This document shows, piece after piece, positions 28,272 through 37,271 of a stretch of DNA of 64,000 nt (position 1 is the stretch's first letter; each line of letters begins with the position of its first letter). The notes under the pieces are model-generated. The model was given only the letters and a program-made list of their open reading frames with translations, had not been told where the DNA came from and did not search any database. The stretch is from Stenotrophomonas sp. MYb238 (GTDB lineage: Bacteria > Pseudomonadota > Gammaproteobacteria > Xanthomonadales > Xanthomonadaceae), in NCBI RefSeq assembly GCF_009496535.1, contig NZ_WIDL01000017.1:1-64000 (forward strand). Direction: 5' to 3'. The position numbers and the translations under genes are program-made.

Positions 28272-29735
28272 TTGGACGCTCCCCTGTTCCCCCTGTTCGC
28301 CGATCTGAACGGCCGTGCCGTATTGGTGGTCGGCGGCGGCGCGGTGGCCGGGCGCAAGGTCGAGGCGCTGCTGCACGCCGGCGCCCGCCCCCGGGTCGGC
28401 GCGCCGCAGCTGTCGCCGGCGCTGCGGGAGCTGGCCGGGGCCGGCCGCATCGACTGGCTGCCGGGCCTGTTCGACACGGGCTGGCTGGCCGAGGACGTAT
28501 GGCTGGTGATCGCCGCCACCGACGAGCCGGTGGTCAACCGCGCGGTGGCGACCGCCGCCGAGGCGCAGCGCTTGTTCGTGAACGTGGTGGACGACGCGCA
28601 GCTGTCGCGCTTCCACGTGCCGGCTGTGGTCGAACGCGGCCCGCTGCAGATCGCCGTTTCCAGCGGCGGCGCCGCGCCGATGGTGGCGCGCCATGTCCGC
28701 CGCCGCCTGGAAGAACTGTTCGACGGCGCCTGGGGTCAGCTGACCGAACTGGCCGGCCGCCGTCGCCCGGCCATCCGCGCGCGTTTCCCCGACACCGGCG
28801 CGCGCCGCCGCTTCTTCGACCGCCTGCTCGACGGCCCGGTGCTGGAGCTGCTGCGCCGGCGCCGGCCGGCCGAGGCCGAGGCCGCCCTGGAACAGGCCCT
28901 GGCCGGCGAACCAGCGGCCGCCGCCGGCTCGGTGGTGCTGGTCGGCGCCGGTTCCGGCGACCCCGGCCTGCTCACGCTGGCCGCGCTGCGCGCCCTGAAC
29001 CAGGCCGACGTGATCCTCCACGACCGCCTGGTCAGCGCCGAGGTGCTGCAGCTGGCCCGCCGCGATGCCGAGCGCATCGAGGTCGGCAAGTCGGCGCGCG
29101 GCCACAGCACCCGCCAGGAGCACATCCACGCGCTGATGCTGGAACACGCCCGCGCCGGCCGCCGCGTGGTGCGGCTCAAGGGCGGCGACGCCTTCGTGTT
29201 CGGCCGCGGCGGCGAGGAGCTGCAGTTCCTGCGCGCGCATGGCATTCCCTACGAGGTGGTGCCCGGCATCACCGCGGCGCTGGCCTGCGCCGCGCACGCC
29301 GGCATCCCGCTCACCCATCGCGACCATGCCCAGCAGCTGCGCCTGGTCACCGCGCACTGCCGCGATTCGCTCGACACGCTGGACTGGCCGGCGCTGGCCG
29401 CGCCGCGGCAGACGCTGGTGTTCTACATGGGCGTGGCCGCGCTGGCGCAGATCCAGGCGCGCCTGCTCGATGCCGGCCTGCCCGCCGCCACCCCGTTCGC
29501 GCTGGTCGAGAACGGCTCGCGCGCCGACCAGCGCGTGGTCAGCGGCACGCTGCGGCACCTGGCCGATGCCGCCGGGCGGCACGCCGTGCAGTCGCCGGCG
29601 CTGCTGATCCTCGGCGACGTCGCCGCGCTGGCCGACGAACTGCACTGGTTCGGCCAGGCGCCCCTGCCGGCCGCCCCACTCCCCTCCTCACCTTCCGCAA
29701 AGACGCCGCCGCCCACACTGGCCGACGCCGCCTGA
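28272..29735 (+). CDS. cysG: Siroheme synthase (trifunctional)
   Basis: Makes siroheme, the CysI cofactor, from uroporphyrinogen III. The N-terminal half (about 1-215) is the NAD-dependent dehydrogenase/ferrochelatase with [16 protein letters not shown] (19-34). The C-terminal half (about 217-455) is the methyltransferase with [35 protein letters not shown] and the Met-rich YMGV. It is 487 residues, about 30 longer than E. coli CysG because of a Pro/Ala-rich tail. The first codon is TTG at 28272, since no in-frame ATG lies near and the family start [10 protein letters not shown] fits; no clear ribosome site precedes it. Confidence 0.95.
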   Translation: MDAPLFPLFADLNGRAVLVVGGGAVAGRKVEALLHAGARPRVGAPQLSPALRELAGAGRIDWLPGLFDTGWLAEDVWLVIAATDEPVVNRAVATAAEAQRLFVNVVDDAQLSRFHVPAVVERGPLQIAVSSGGAAPMVARHVRRRLEELFDGAWGQLTELAGRRRPAIRARFPDTGARRRFFDRLLDGPVLELLRRRRPAEAEAALEQALAGEPAAAAGSVVLVGAGSGDPGLLTLAALRALNQADVILHDRLVSAEVLQLARRDAERIEVGKSARGHSTRQEHIHALMLEHARAGRRVVRLKGGDAFVFGRGGEELQFLRAHGIPYEVVPGITAALACAAHAGIPLTHRDHAQQLRLVTAHCRDSLDTLDWPALAAPRQTLVFYMGVAALAQIQARLLDAGLPAATPFALVENGSRADQRVVSGTLRHLADAAGRHAVQSPALLILGDVAALADELHWFGQAPLPAAPLPSSPSAKTPPPTLADAA

Positions 29736-29756
29736 TTCCCTTCCCAGGAGATCTCC

Positions 29757-30716
29757 ATGGCCATCTACAGCAACATCCTCGATACCGTCGGCAACACCCC
29801 GGTGGTCAAGCTCAACCGCCTGGCGCCGGCCGGCGTGGACGTCTACGTCAAGGTCGAGTCGTTCAACCCCGGCGGCTCGGTCAAGGACCGCCTGGCGCTG
29901 GCGATCGTGCTCGACGCCGAGAAGCGCGGCGTGCTCAAGCCCGGCGACACCATCGTCGAGGCCACTTCCGGCAACACCGGCGTCGCCCTGGCCATGGTCG
30001 CCGCCGCGCGCGGTTACAAGTTCGTCGCGGTGATGACCGAGACCTTCTCGGTCGAACGCCGCAAGGCCATGCGCGCCTATGGCGCCAAGGTGATCCTGAC
30101 CCCGGCCGCGGCGCGCGGCACCGGCATGGTCGAGAAGGCCAAGGAACTGGCCGCCAAACACGGCTGGTTCCTGGCCAGCCAGTTCGCCAACCCGGCCAAC
30201 CCGGCCTACCACCGCAACACCACCGCCGCCGAGATCCTGCGCGACTTCGCCGGCAGGCGCCTGGACTATTTCGTCAGCGGCTGGGGCACCGGCGGCACCC
30301 TGACCGGGGTCGGCGAAGTGCTGAAGCTGGCGCGCCCGGACACCCGCATCGTCGCCACCGAACCGGCCGGCGCCTCGCTGCTCAAGGGCGATGAGTGGAA
30401 GCCCCACAAGATCCAGGGCTGGACCCCGGACTTCGTGCCGGAAGTGCTCAACCGCGACATCTACGACGAGCTGTACTCGGTGCAGGACGAACGCGCGATC
30501 GAGACCTCGCGCCGGCTGGCCGCCGAGGAAGGCATCTTCGTCGGCATCTCCTCCGGCGCCACCGCCGCCACCGCGCTGGACCTGGCCGCCAAGGCCCCGG
30601 CCGGCTCGGTGATCCTGGCGATGCTGCCGGACACCGGCGAGCGCTACTTCTCCACCCCGCTGTTCGCCGACATCAACGAAGGCAGCGACGACGACTGGCT
30701 GGCCGGCCTGCCGTAA
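29757..30716 (+). CDS. cysK: Cysteine synthase A (O-acetylserine sulfhydrylase)
   Basis: A 319-residue PLP enzyme that joins sulfide and O-acetylserine to make cysteine. The PLP lysine is K43 in [10 protein letters not shown]; the substrate loop is [11 protein letters not shown] (about 68-78); the phosphate-binding [10 protein letters not shown] follows near 175-185. A ribosome site (AGGAGAT) precedes the ATG. It is 21 bases after cysG, making a cysG-cysK unit, and ends before a strong hairpin. Confidence 0.96.
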   Translation: MAIYSNILDTVGNTPVVKLNRLAPAGVDVYVKVESFNPGGSVKDRLALAIVLDAEKRGVLKPGDTIVEATSGNTGVALAMVAAARGYKFVAVMTETFSVERRKAMRAYGAKVILTPAAARGTGMVEKAKELAAKHGWFLASQFANPANPAYHRNTTAAEILRDFAGRRLDYFVSGWGTGGTLTGVGEVLKLARPDTRIVATEPAGASLLKGDEWKPHKIQGWTPDFVPEVLNRDIYDELYSVQDERAIETSRRLAAEEGIFVGISSGATAATALDLAAKAPAGSVILAMLPDTGERYFSTPLFADINEGSDDDWLAGLP

Positions 30717-30826
30717 ACCGGGGTACCGGACCTGCGGCACCGCGACCGGGGGACGCCCCGGCCGTCGCCGCGGACCGCCGCCATTGCCTCCCCTGCGTCT
30801 GCTTCGCATCCCCTGCTCCTCCCCCG

Positions 30827-30857
30827 GCACGAAGGCCGCCCCGCGCGGCCTTCGTGC
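30827..30857 (+). terminator. Terminator-like hairpin after cysK
   Basis: Perfect 13-bp arms GCACGAAGGCCGC / GCGGCCTTCGTGC around CCCGC. It lies 110 bases after the cysK stop and before the macrodomain gene. No long T-run. Confidence 0.65.
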
Positions 30858-30973
30858 TGTCCGGCCGCGTGTCGCAGCCGCCGAGACGCCCCCTCCTCAG
30901 ACTTTGCCGCGAGCGGACGCAAGCCGTGCATCCGTCACGTTTCGCTCATATACGGCAAGGGAAGATCGCGGAC

Positions 30974-31555
30974 ATGAACATCGACATCTGGCAGGGCGAC
31001 ATCACCACCCTCGACGTGGACGCCATCGTCAACGCGGCCAACGAGAGCCTGCTCGGCGGCGGCGGCGTGGACGGCGCCATCCACCGCGCGGCCGGGCCGG
31101 GGCTACTGGCCGAATGCGAGCGCCTGCCGGAACTGCGCCCGGGCGTGCGCTGCCCGACCGGCGAGGTCCGCGCCACCGCCGGCCACGCGTTGCCGGCGCG
31201 CCACGTCTTCCATACCGTCGGCCCGGTCTGGCACGGCGGCCAGCGCGACGAGGCCGCGCTGCTGGCCAACTGCTACTGGCAGTCGCTGCGGCTGGCCGAG
31301 CAGATGCGGCTGGAGTCGATCGCCTTCCCGGCCATCAGCTGCGGCGTCTACGGCTACCCGATGCACCAGGCCGCCGCCATCGCCGTCACCGAGACCGTCA
31401 CCTGGCAGAAAAGCCATGCGCGGCCGGTGCGCATCGTCCTGGTGGCCTACAACACCGCCACCTACAAGGCCTACCAGCAGGCGCTGGCCGCGGCGGGGCA
31501 GGCAAGCCCGGCGTTCCCGGCCATGGACGATCCGCTGCCGTCGTTCGCGCGCTAG
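30974..31555 (+). CDS. Macrodomain protein (O-acetyl-ADP-ribose deacetylase, YmdB-like)
   Basis: A 193-residue macrodomain that hydrolyses O-acetyl-ADP-ribose or reverses ADP-ribosylation. Seen: the start [40 protein letters not shown]-type fold (ADP-ribose loop 18-41), and ISCGVYGYP (second phosphate loop, about 123-131). Residues in AIVNAANE and GGGGVDG are those of active MacroD/YmdB enzymes. An AAGGGAAG ribosome site precedes the ATG at 30974. Its role may be NAD-derived signal cleanup or mRNA-processing control; neither is shown here. Confidence 0.9.
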   Translation: MNIDIWQGDITTLDVDAIVNAANESLLGGGGVDGAIHRAAGPGLLAECERLPELRPGVRCPTGEVRATAGHALPARHVFHTVGPVWHGGQRDEAALLANCYWQSLRLAEQMRLESIAFPAISCGVYGYPMHQAAAIAVTETVTWQKSHARPVRIVLVAYNTATYKAYQQALAAAGQASPAFPAMDDPLPSFAR

Positions 31556-31834
31556 CCGGCGCTGCGCCGCGCGCCGCCGGTTGCGCGCCTGCGCATGGCC
31601 GTGGATGCAGGCCGTTGGCCGGTATGCGCCGGCAGACATGGACCTGCAACGGAATCGCCTGCTGTCCAGCCGGCATCGGGTGCCACTTGGGTTGCACGCA
31701 TCGCGACTGCACCTACGTAGGAAATGCAACGCGCCTGTCCGCTTCGCCACGTCATCGGCCAAGCGAGCAATGTTCGAACTCGCGCCGCATGCGGAGCAGG
31801 CACGCCGGGAGCGGGCGCCATCGTCCCCGCAAAT
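31556..31834. other. Convergent intergenic region, no gene seen
   Basis: About 280 bases between the macrodomain gene and the aldolase terminator. It holds a GCCGTTGGCCGG motif also found near 2800 and 54588, and CTACGTAG at about 31714. Frames here have no supporting features. Confidence 0.4.
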
Positions 31835-31863
31835 GGAAACGCCGGCACGAGGCCGGCGTTTCC
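31835..31863 (-). terminator. Rho-independent-like terminator of the aldolase gene
   Basis: Arms GGAAACGCCGG / CCGGCGTTTCC (11 bp, perfect) separated by CACGAGG. On the minus strand it lies 25 bases after the aldolase stop. Confidence 0.75.
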
Positions 31864-31887
31864 AGGTTCATCGCGGGCGGGCGGCGA

Positions 31888-32892
31888 TCAGCCTTCCCAC
31901 TTGCCCAGCGCGGCCAGGCCATTCTCCTTGGCGCGCTCGTACACGGTCTTCTGCGCGGCGTCGTAGTTGCCCTTCATGTCCTTGGCCCACAGCTTCAGCG
32001 CGGCCTGCTGCATGGCGCGGCCGTAGGAGAAGCTCAGCGGCCACGGCAGCTTGTCGAGCTGGTTCATCGCGTTCAGGTGCGCGGTGGACTGCTCGTCGCT
32101 CTGGCCGCCGGACAGGAACACCACGCCCGGCAGGATCGCCGGCACCACCGACTTCAGGCACATCACCGTGGCTTCGGCCACTTCCTCGACGTCGGCCTGC
32201 TCGTCGCAGTCCTTGCCGGAGATGACCATCGAGGCCTTCAGGATGGTGCCTTCCAGCAGCACGTTCTGCTGGTACAGCGCGTCGAACAGCGAACGCAGGG
32301 TCGCCTCGGTGACTTCGTAGCAGGTTTCGATGTCGTGGTCGCCGTCCATGATCACTTCCGGCTCGACCATCGGCACCAGGCCGCATTCCTGGCACAGCGC
32401 GGCGTAACGGGCCAGCGCGTGGGCGTTGGATTCGATGCAGGTGCCCGACGGGATGCTCTCGCCGATGTTGATGACCGCACGCCACTTGGCGAAGCGCGCG
32501 CCGAGCCTGTAGTACTCCTGCAGGCGCTCGCGCAGGCCGTCCAGGCCTTCGGTGACCAGCTCGTCGGGGCAGCCGGCCAGCGGATGCGCACCCTTGTCGA
32601 CCTTGATGCCCGGGATCATGCCGTGGTCGGCCATGTACTTGGCGAACGGCACGCCGTCCCTGGTCGACTGGCGGATGGTTTCGTCGTACAGGATCGCGCC
32701 GGAGATGTGCTCGTTGAGCTTGGGCGTAGTCAGCAGCAGCTCGCGGTAGGCGCGGCGGTTCTCTTCGGTGTTCTCGATGCCGACGCTGGCGAAGCGCTTG
32801 GCGATCGTGCCGGTGGATTCGTCGATGGCGATGATGCCCTTGCCCGGGGCGACCATGGCCTGTGCGGTTTCAGCCAGCAGTTCGATGCTCAT
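31888..32892 (-). CDS. fba: Fructose-bisphosphate aldolase, class I
   Basis: Interconverts fructose-1,6-bisphosphate with glyceraldehyde-3-phosphate and DHAP in glycolysis. The 334-residue protein is of the Schiff-base class I type that is common in animals and plants, not the zinc class II type. The lysine is K219 in LLEGTILKASMV; other marks are IIAIDESTGTIAKR, AILYDETIRQ, KWRAVINI and FSYGRAMQ. The pyk stop is 164 bp away on the same strand and a long palindrome lies between, so it is probably transcribed separately. Confidence 0.95.
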   Translation of the reverse strand: MSIELLAETAQAMVAPGKGIIAIDESTGTIAKRFASVGIENTEENRRAYRELLLTTPKLNEHISGAILYDETIRQSTRDGVPFAKYMADHGMIPGIKVDKGAHPLAGCPDELVTEGLDGLRERLQEYYRLGARFAKWRAVINIGESIPSGTCIESNAHALARYAALCQECGLVPMVEPEVIMDGDHDIETCYEVTEATLRSLFDALYQQNVLLEGTILKASMVISGKDCDEQADVEEVAEATVMCLKSVVPAILPGVVFLSGGQSDEQSTAHLNAMNQLDKLPWPLSFSYGRAMQQAALKLWAKDMKGNYDAAQKTVYERAKENGLAALGKWEG

Positions 32893-33016
32893 GAAGTTCC
32901 TGTGACGGGGTGCGGGAAAACCCGGATTATAGCCCGCGCCACTCGTGGGCCGTCCGTGAGGACGGCCTGGAACCGGTTCCAGTGCATGCCGCGGGACAAA
33001 GCCTGTCCGCTGCGGT

Positions 33017-33048
33017 CACGCACGGGCCATCGCGATGGCCCGTGCGTG
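33017..33048 (-). terminator. Perfect 32-nt palindrome after pyk
   Basis: CACGCACGGGCCATCG followed directly by its exact reverse complement. It lies 9 bases after the pyk stop on the minus strand. It would form a 14-bp hairpin with a tight loop and probably ends the pyk transcript, although no T-run follows. Confidence 0.65.
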
Positions 33049-33056
33049 CGTGTTCG

Positions 33057-34523
33057 TCAGAGTTCGCCCAGTCCGCTGGCGCGGCCGTCGTTGCCGACTT
33101 CGAGCAGGCGCAGGGTGTTGGTGGCGCCGTGGGTTTCCATGTGCTCGCCGCTGGTGAACACCACGCGGTCGCCGGCCTGCAGCAGGCCGGCCTCGACCAG
33201 CAGGCGGATGCTGCCGCGCGCGGCCTCGCGCGGGGTGAAGCCGCGGCTGTCGAAGTTGATCGGGAACACGTCGCGCATCAGCGCCATCTGCCGGCGCGCG
33301 CCGTCGTGGCGGGTCACCGCGAACACCGGCGCCTTGGCGCGGAAACGCGACAGGTAGCGCGCGGTGCCGCCGGATTCGGTCATCGCCACGATCGCGCGCA
33401 CGCCCACGTGCTGGGAAAGGAACATCGTCGCCATGGCGATGGCCTGGTCGGCGCGCTCCAGGTTGCGCGGCGAGGCGTTGAAATCGGTATCGATCTGGAA
33501 CTGGCGCTCGGCGCCGAGGCAGATGCGCGCCATCGCCTCGACCGCCTTGATCGGGTAGGCGCCGGCCGCGGTTTCGGCCGACAGCATCACCGCGTCGGTG
33601 CCGTCGATGACCGAGTTGGCCACGTCCAGCACCTCGGCGCGGGTCGGGATCGGGCTTTCGACCATGGACTGCAGCATCTGCGTGGCGGTGATCACCACCT
33701 TGTTCTGCGCCAGCGCGGCCTTGATGATCTTCTTCTGCAGGCCCGGCAGTTCGGCATCGCCGATCTCCACGCCGAGGTCGCCGCGCGCGACCATCACCAC
33801 GTCGCTGGCCTCGACGATCTCCTCCAGGTTCTCGATCGCCTCGGTGCGCTCGATCTTGGACACCAGCGCCGCATCGCAGCCGTGCTGGCGGGCGATGGCG
33901 CGCGCGTCGTTCATGTCCTGCGCATTGCGGCAGAACGAGACGGCGATGAAATCCACGCCGATCTTCGCCACGATGCCGATCAGTTCCTTGTCGCGCTCGG
34001 TCAGCGCGCCCAGCGACAGGCCGCCGCCCTGCTTGTTCAGGCCCTTGCGGTCGGACAGCACGCCGTCGTTGAGCACGGTGTTGACGATGCGCTCGCCCTG
34101 CACCTCGACCACCTGCAGTTGCATCAGGCCATCATCGAGCAGCAGGACATCACCCGGGCCCACGTCCTGCGGCAGGCCGAGGTAGCTCACGCCCACCTGG
34201 GTGGCATCGCCGGGCGCCGCATCGGCCTTGGCGATCAGGTCGAAGCGGTCGCCGGCCTTGAGCTGCACCTTGCCCTCGGCGAAGCGCTCGATGCGGATCT
34301 TCGGGCCCGGCAGGTCGGCCAGGATGCCCACCTCGACGCCGACGCGGTTGGCGGCGGCGCGCACTTCGGCGGCGCGCTTGGCCTGGCCGGACGGATCGCC
34401 ATGGGAGAAGTTCAGCCGCACCACGTTGACACCCGCGCGGAACAGATCGTCGAGCACGCCCGGCGCATCGGTGGCCGGTCCGAGGGTGGCGAGGATCTTG
34501 GTGCGGCGCTGGCGTTCGATCAT
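33057..34523 (-). CDS. pyk: Pyruvate kinase
   Basis: Converts phosphoenolpyruvate and ADP to pyruvate and ATP. The 488-residue protein starts MIERQRRTKILATLGPAT; this ATG (34523) is chosen because an N-terminal extension to 34781 would not match the family. It has the RLNFSHGD loop, the catalytic segment MVARGDLGVEI, the NSVIDGTDAVMLSAETAAGAYPIKAVEAM-type region (about 290-320), and a C-terminal allosteric domain. Length is close to type I/II bacterial enzymes (470-480). The upstream region is unusual: it carries four copies of CGCTGTCC-type 8-mers. Confidence 0.96.
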   Translation of the reverse strand: MIERQRRTKILATLGPATDAPGVLDDLFRAGVNVVRLNFSHGDPSGQAKRAAEVRAAANRVGVEVGILADLPGPKIRIERFAEGKVQLKAGDRFDLIAKADAAPGDATQVGVSYLGLPQDVGPGDVLLLDDGLMQLQVVEVQGERIVNTVLNDGVLSDRKGLNKQGGGLSLGALTERDKELIGIVAKIGVDFIAVSFCRNAQDMNDARAIARQHGCDAALVSKIERTEAIENLEEIVEASDVVMVARGDLGVEIGDAELPGLQKKIIKAALAQNKVVITATQMLQSMVESPIPTRAEVLDVANSVIDGTDAVMLSAETAAGAYPIKAVEAMARICLGAERQFQIDTDFNASPRNLERADQAIAMATMFLSQHVGVRAIVAMTESGGTARYLSRFRAKAPVFAVTRHDGARRQMALMRDVFPINFDSRGFTPREAARGSIRLLVEAGLLQAGDRVVFTSGEHMETHGATNTLRLLEVGNDGRASGLGEL

Positions 34524-34989
34524 GGTGCGAAAACTCCCGGAAAGGCCGCCGAAATTAGCATATCCAGCGCATGACAACGATGTCGCATACGATTTCAGAA
34601 GACACTTTCGACGCTGTCCGGCAGACAGGACGGACAGCGTGTCCGGACAGCGCCGCGATGGTGCACGGCGCTGTCCTGCGGCGCCGCGACGCATGGACAG
34701 GGCAACGGCACCGGCATGCCTTCGCGGGACAGGCCGGAGCCAGCCGGGACATCGCACCGGCTTGGCCCGCACCGCGGGCATGCCGGTGAGGATTTCCCTC
34801 GACGACAGCCACGGCGTCGGGCCGCGGCGCAGGCCCGCCTGTGCCGCCGTGAAGATTTCCCGACGGAGCCATAGCGCGGGGCATTGCCCGTGCTGCAGAA
34901 ACCGCGGCTGGCGCGATGGGGCGTAGCACCGAGCATCGCCCAGCCAGGCACTTCCCGCGGTGGAGCCACCGCGGCGCGCCGCCCGCGTC
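34524..34989. other. Upstream region of pyk, no supported gene
   Basis: About 466 bases between pyk and the vestigial tail copies. Besides the paired 8-mers, it holds a hairpin CCGCGGTGG-AG-CCACCGCGG at 34955-34974 and a short direct repeat (GTGAGGATTTCCC near 34789 and GTGAAGATTTCCC near 34850). The pyk promoter should be near 34540-34610. Confidence 0.5.
34612..34676. promoter_or_regulatory. Paired inverted 8-mers upstream of pyk
   Basis: The 8-mer CGCTGTCC or its complement GGACAGCG occurs four times: 34612-34619, 34632-34639, 34645-34652 and 34669-34676. Sites one and two form one hairpin, and three and four form another with longer arms (GGACAGCGCCG / CGGCGCTGTCC). They lie 89-153 bases upstream of the pyk ATG, as an operator might. 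No factor is assigned. Confidence 0.45.
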
Positions 34990-35133
34990 CTACGGCGAGA
35001 GCAGCCGCCCCAGTTCCGCCGGGGTGGAGGCCAGCGCGCCGGCGCCGGCCGCGGTCAGTTCCTCGCGGCCGCCGAAGCCCCACAGCACGCCGACATCGCG
35101 CATGCCGTGGTGGCACGCGCCTTCGATGTCCAT
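34990..35133 (-). pseudogene. Vestigial copy A of the HAD phosphatase 3' end
   Basis: A 144-nt fragment that matches the last 48 codons of the HAD gene (35370-35513) almost exactly, including the same stop, with two visible substitutions (Arg to Cys, Asn to Asp). It keeps the reading frame, from the internal ATG of MDIEGA to ELGRLLSP, but has no ribosome site and no HAD catalytic region. It is a 3'-tail duplicate, presumably untranslated. Confidence 0.85.
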
Positions 35134-35203
35134 GCGAAACAGCGGCGTTGCCCGGACGACCACGCGGACAACGCCAGCAAGGCCCCGGGTGGGGCCCGTC
35201 GAC
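35134..35203. repeat. 70-bp spacer, copy 1
   Basis: Spacer between tail copies A and B. It is nearly identical to 35300-35369: both begin GCGAAA, contain GGCGTTGCCCGG and CAACGCCAGCAAGG, and end GGGTGGGGCCCGTCGAC. It is part of the 214-bp duplicated unit. Confidence 0.8.
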
Positions 35204-35299
35204 CTACGGCGAGAGCAGCCGTCCCAGTTCCGCCGGGGTGGAGGCCAGCGCGCCGGCGCCAGCCGCGGTCAGTTCCTCGCGCGCGCCTTCGATGTCCAT
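35204..35299 (-). pseudogene. Vestigial copy B of the HAD phosphatase 3' end, with 48-bp in-frame deletion
   Basis: A 96-nt fragment that also ends with the HAD gene's stop. It lacks exactly 48 bp (16 codons, [16 protein letters not shown]), so EGAR is joined to EELTAA in frame. The deletion falls at GCGCGC microhomology. No ribosome site or catalytic region. Confidence 0.85.
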
Positions 35300-35369
35300 G
35301 CGAAAGAGCGGCGTTGCCCGGACGACCACGTGGGCAACGCCAGCAAGGCCCGGGTGGGGCCCGTCGACC
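35300..35369. repeat. 70-bp spacer, copy 2, with hairpin
   Basis: Second spacer, directly after the real HAD stop. It carries a perfect 10-bp hairpin (GGCGTTGCCC at 35310-35319, GGGCAACGCC at 35332-35341), which may be the original terminator of the pgk-HAD operon. Copy 1 has one mismatch in this stem. Confidence 0.8.
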
Positions 35370-36014
35370 CTACGGCGAGAGCAGCCGTCCCAGTTCCGCC
35401 GGGGTGGAGGCCAGCGCGCCGGCGCCGGCCGCGGTCAGTTCCTCGCGGCCGCCGAAGCCCCACAGCACGCCGACATTGCGCATGCCGTGGTGGCGCGCGC
35501 CTTCGATGTCCATGCGCCGGTCGCCGACCATCCAGCACTGCGCGGACGCCAGCGACAGGCGCTGCAACGCTTCGGCGATCAGTTGCGGCTTGTGGCTGCG
35601 CGCGCCGTCCTCGGTCGCGCCGATCACGTCCTCGAAGCAGCCGCCGAACGGCAGGTGCTCGACGATGCGCCGTGCATGCGGCTCGTTCTTGGCGGTGACC
35701 ACGGCCAGGCGATGGCCGGCGCCATGCAGGCCCCGCACCACCTCGCCGATGCCGGCGTAGACCTCGTGCTCCAGCCAGCCGTGCAGGTCGAAACGTTCGC
35801 GGTACAGCTCCACCGCCTGCTCGACGCGCTGCGCGTCGCCGAACACCGGGGCGAAGCTGGTGCGCAGCGCGGGGCCGATCCACTTGCGCAGTTCGGCATC
35901 GCCGGGCACCGGCTGCTCCATCTTCTCCAGCGCGTACGCCACGCAGCGGGTGATGCCGACGGCCGAATCGATCAGCGTGCCGTCGAGATCGAAGAACAGC
36001 ACATCGCGGCTCAC
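35370..36014 (-). CDS. HAD-superfamily phosphatase (Gph/phosphoglycolate phosphatase-like)
   Basis: A 214-residue phosphatase. HAD motif I is DLDGTLIDS (about 9-17, nucleophile Asp and general acid Asp), motif II is VVTAKNEP with Thr, motif III Lys is in RSHKPQLI, and motif IV is [12 protein letters not shown]. It has a helical cap between I and II. The substrate is unknown; 2-phosphoglycolate or pyrophosphate are common in relatives. It starts with GTG at 36014, overlapping the pgk stop by four bases (GTGA), so it is coupled to pgk. The 3' end is duplicated twice downstream. Confidence 0.88.
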   Translation of the reverse strand: MSRDVLFFDLDGTLIDSAVGITRCVAYALEKMEQPVPGDAELRKWIGPALRTSFAPVFGDAQRVEQAVELYRERFDLHGWLEHEVYAGIGEVVRGLHGAGHRLAVVTAKNEPHARRIVEHLPFGGCFEDVIGATEDGARSHKPQLIAEALQRLSLASAQCWMVGDRRMDIEGARHHGMRNVGVLWGFGGREELTAAGAGALASTPAELGRLLSP

Positions 36015-37189
36015 GCGCCGCGGGCCTCCAGCGCCGCCACCGCCGGCAGGGTCTTGCCCTCCAGGAATTCCAGGAACGCACCGCCGCCGGTGGAGATGTA
36101 GCTCACTTCCTTGGCGATGCCGTACTTGTCCACGGCCGCCAGGGTGTCGCCGCCGCCGGCGATGGAGAACGCGCTGGATGCGGCGATGGCGCGGGCCAGC
36201 GCTTCGGTGCCCTTGCCGAAGGCGTCGAACTCGAACACGCCGACCGGACCGTTCCACACCACGGTGCCGGCCCTGGCGATCAGTCCGGCGTACTGCGCGG
36301 CGGTCTTCGGGCCGATGTCCAAGATCATGTCGTCGGCGCCCACTGCATCGACCGCCTTGACTGTGGCCGGGGCGGCAGCGGCAAAGGCAGGCGCCACCAC
36401 CACGTCGACCGGCAGCGGGATCTCGGCGCCGCGCGCCCTGGCGGCGGCATCGATGTTGCGGGCGGTTTCCAGCAGGTCGTTCTCGACCAGCGACTTGCCC
36501 ACGCCGTGGCCTTCGGCGGCGATGAAGGTGTTGGCGATGCCGCCGCCGACGATCAGCTGGTCCACCTTGCCGACCAGGCTGGAGAGCAGTTCCAGCTTGG
36601 TCGAGACCTTGGAGCCGGCGACGATGGCCAGCAGCGGCCGCGCGGGATTGGCCAGCGCCTTGTCCAGCGCGTCCAGCTCGGCCATCAGCAGCGGACCGCC
36701 GGCGGCGACCGGAGCGAAACGGATCACGCCGTGGGTCGAGGCCTGCGCGCGGTGCGCGGTGCCGAAGGCATCCATCACGAACACGTCGCACAGCGCGGCG
36801 TACTTCTTCGACAGGGCCTCGTCGTCCTTGCCCTCGCCGACGTTCATGCGGCAGTTTTCCAGCAGCACGATGCTGCCCGGCGCGACCTCGACGCCATCCA
36901 CCCAGTCGCGCACCAGCGGCACGTCCACGCCCAGCAGCTCGGACAGGCGCGCGGCCACCGGCGCCAGCGAATCGGCCTGGCTCCACTGGCCTTCCTTCGG
37001 ACGGCCCAGGTGCGAGGTCACCAGCACGGCGGCGCCCTTTTCCAACGCCAGCTTCAGCGTCGGCAGCGAGGCGGTGATGCGCTGTTCGGAGGTGATCCTG
37101 CCGTTGTCGTCGATCGGCACGTTGAGGTCTTGCCGGATCAGGACACGCTTGCCGGAAAGATCAAGGTCGGTCATGCGAACGATGGACAT
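36011..37189 (-). CDS. pgk: Phosphoglycerate kinase
   Basis: Transfers phosphate from 1,3-bisphosphoglycerate to ADP in glycolysis. The 392-residue protein has the full bacterial layout: [20 protein letters not shown] near the start (substrate Asp/Asn region), LVTSHLGRP (about 59-67), the hinge, [21 protein letters not shown], and the C-terminal [25 protein letters not shown] 37189 ([11 protein letters not shown]) matches E. coli's MSVIKMTDLDL and is chosen over the ATG at 37174. It is divergent from a GNAT gene across 82 bp. Confidence 0.97.
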   Translation of the reverse strand: MSIVRMTDLDLSGKRVLIRQDLNVPIDDNGRITSEQRITASLPTLKLALEKGAAVLVTSHLGRPKEGQWSQADSLAPVAARLSELLGVDVPLVRDWVDGVEVAPGSIVLLENCRMNVGEGKDDEALSKKYAALCDVFVMDAFGTAHRAQASTHGVIRFAPVAAGGPLLMAELDALDKALANPARPLLAIVAGSKVSTKLELLSSLVGKVDQLIVGGGIANTFIAAEGHGVGKSLVENDLLETARNIDAAARARGAEIPLPVDVVVAPAFAAAAPATVKAVDAVGADDMILDIGPKTAAQYAGLIARAGTVVWNGPVGVFEFDAFGKGTEALARAIAASSAFSIAGGGDTLAAVDKYGIAKEVSYISTGGGAFLEFLEGKTLPAVAALEARGA

Positions 37190-37271
37190 GGCAGCTCGGC
37201 TCCGCGAAGGTGGTGGGGAAACCGCGATTCTCGCCCGCCCCCGCAAGCGGGGCAAACCCGAGGTGCACCGC

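Noticed and set aside
34595-35116. 173-residue minus-strand frame across the repeated HAD tail
   Set aside because: It reads tail copy A in a different frame from the HAD gene, so it is not an extension of the enzyme, and has no ribosome site.
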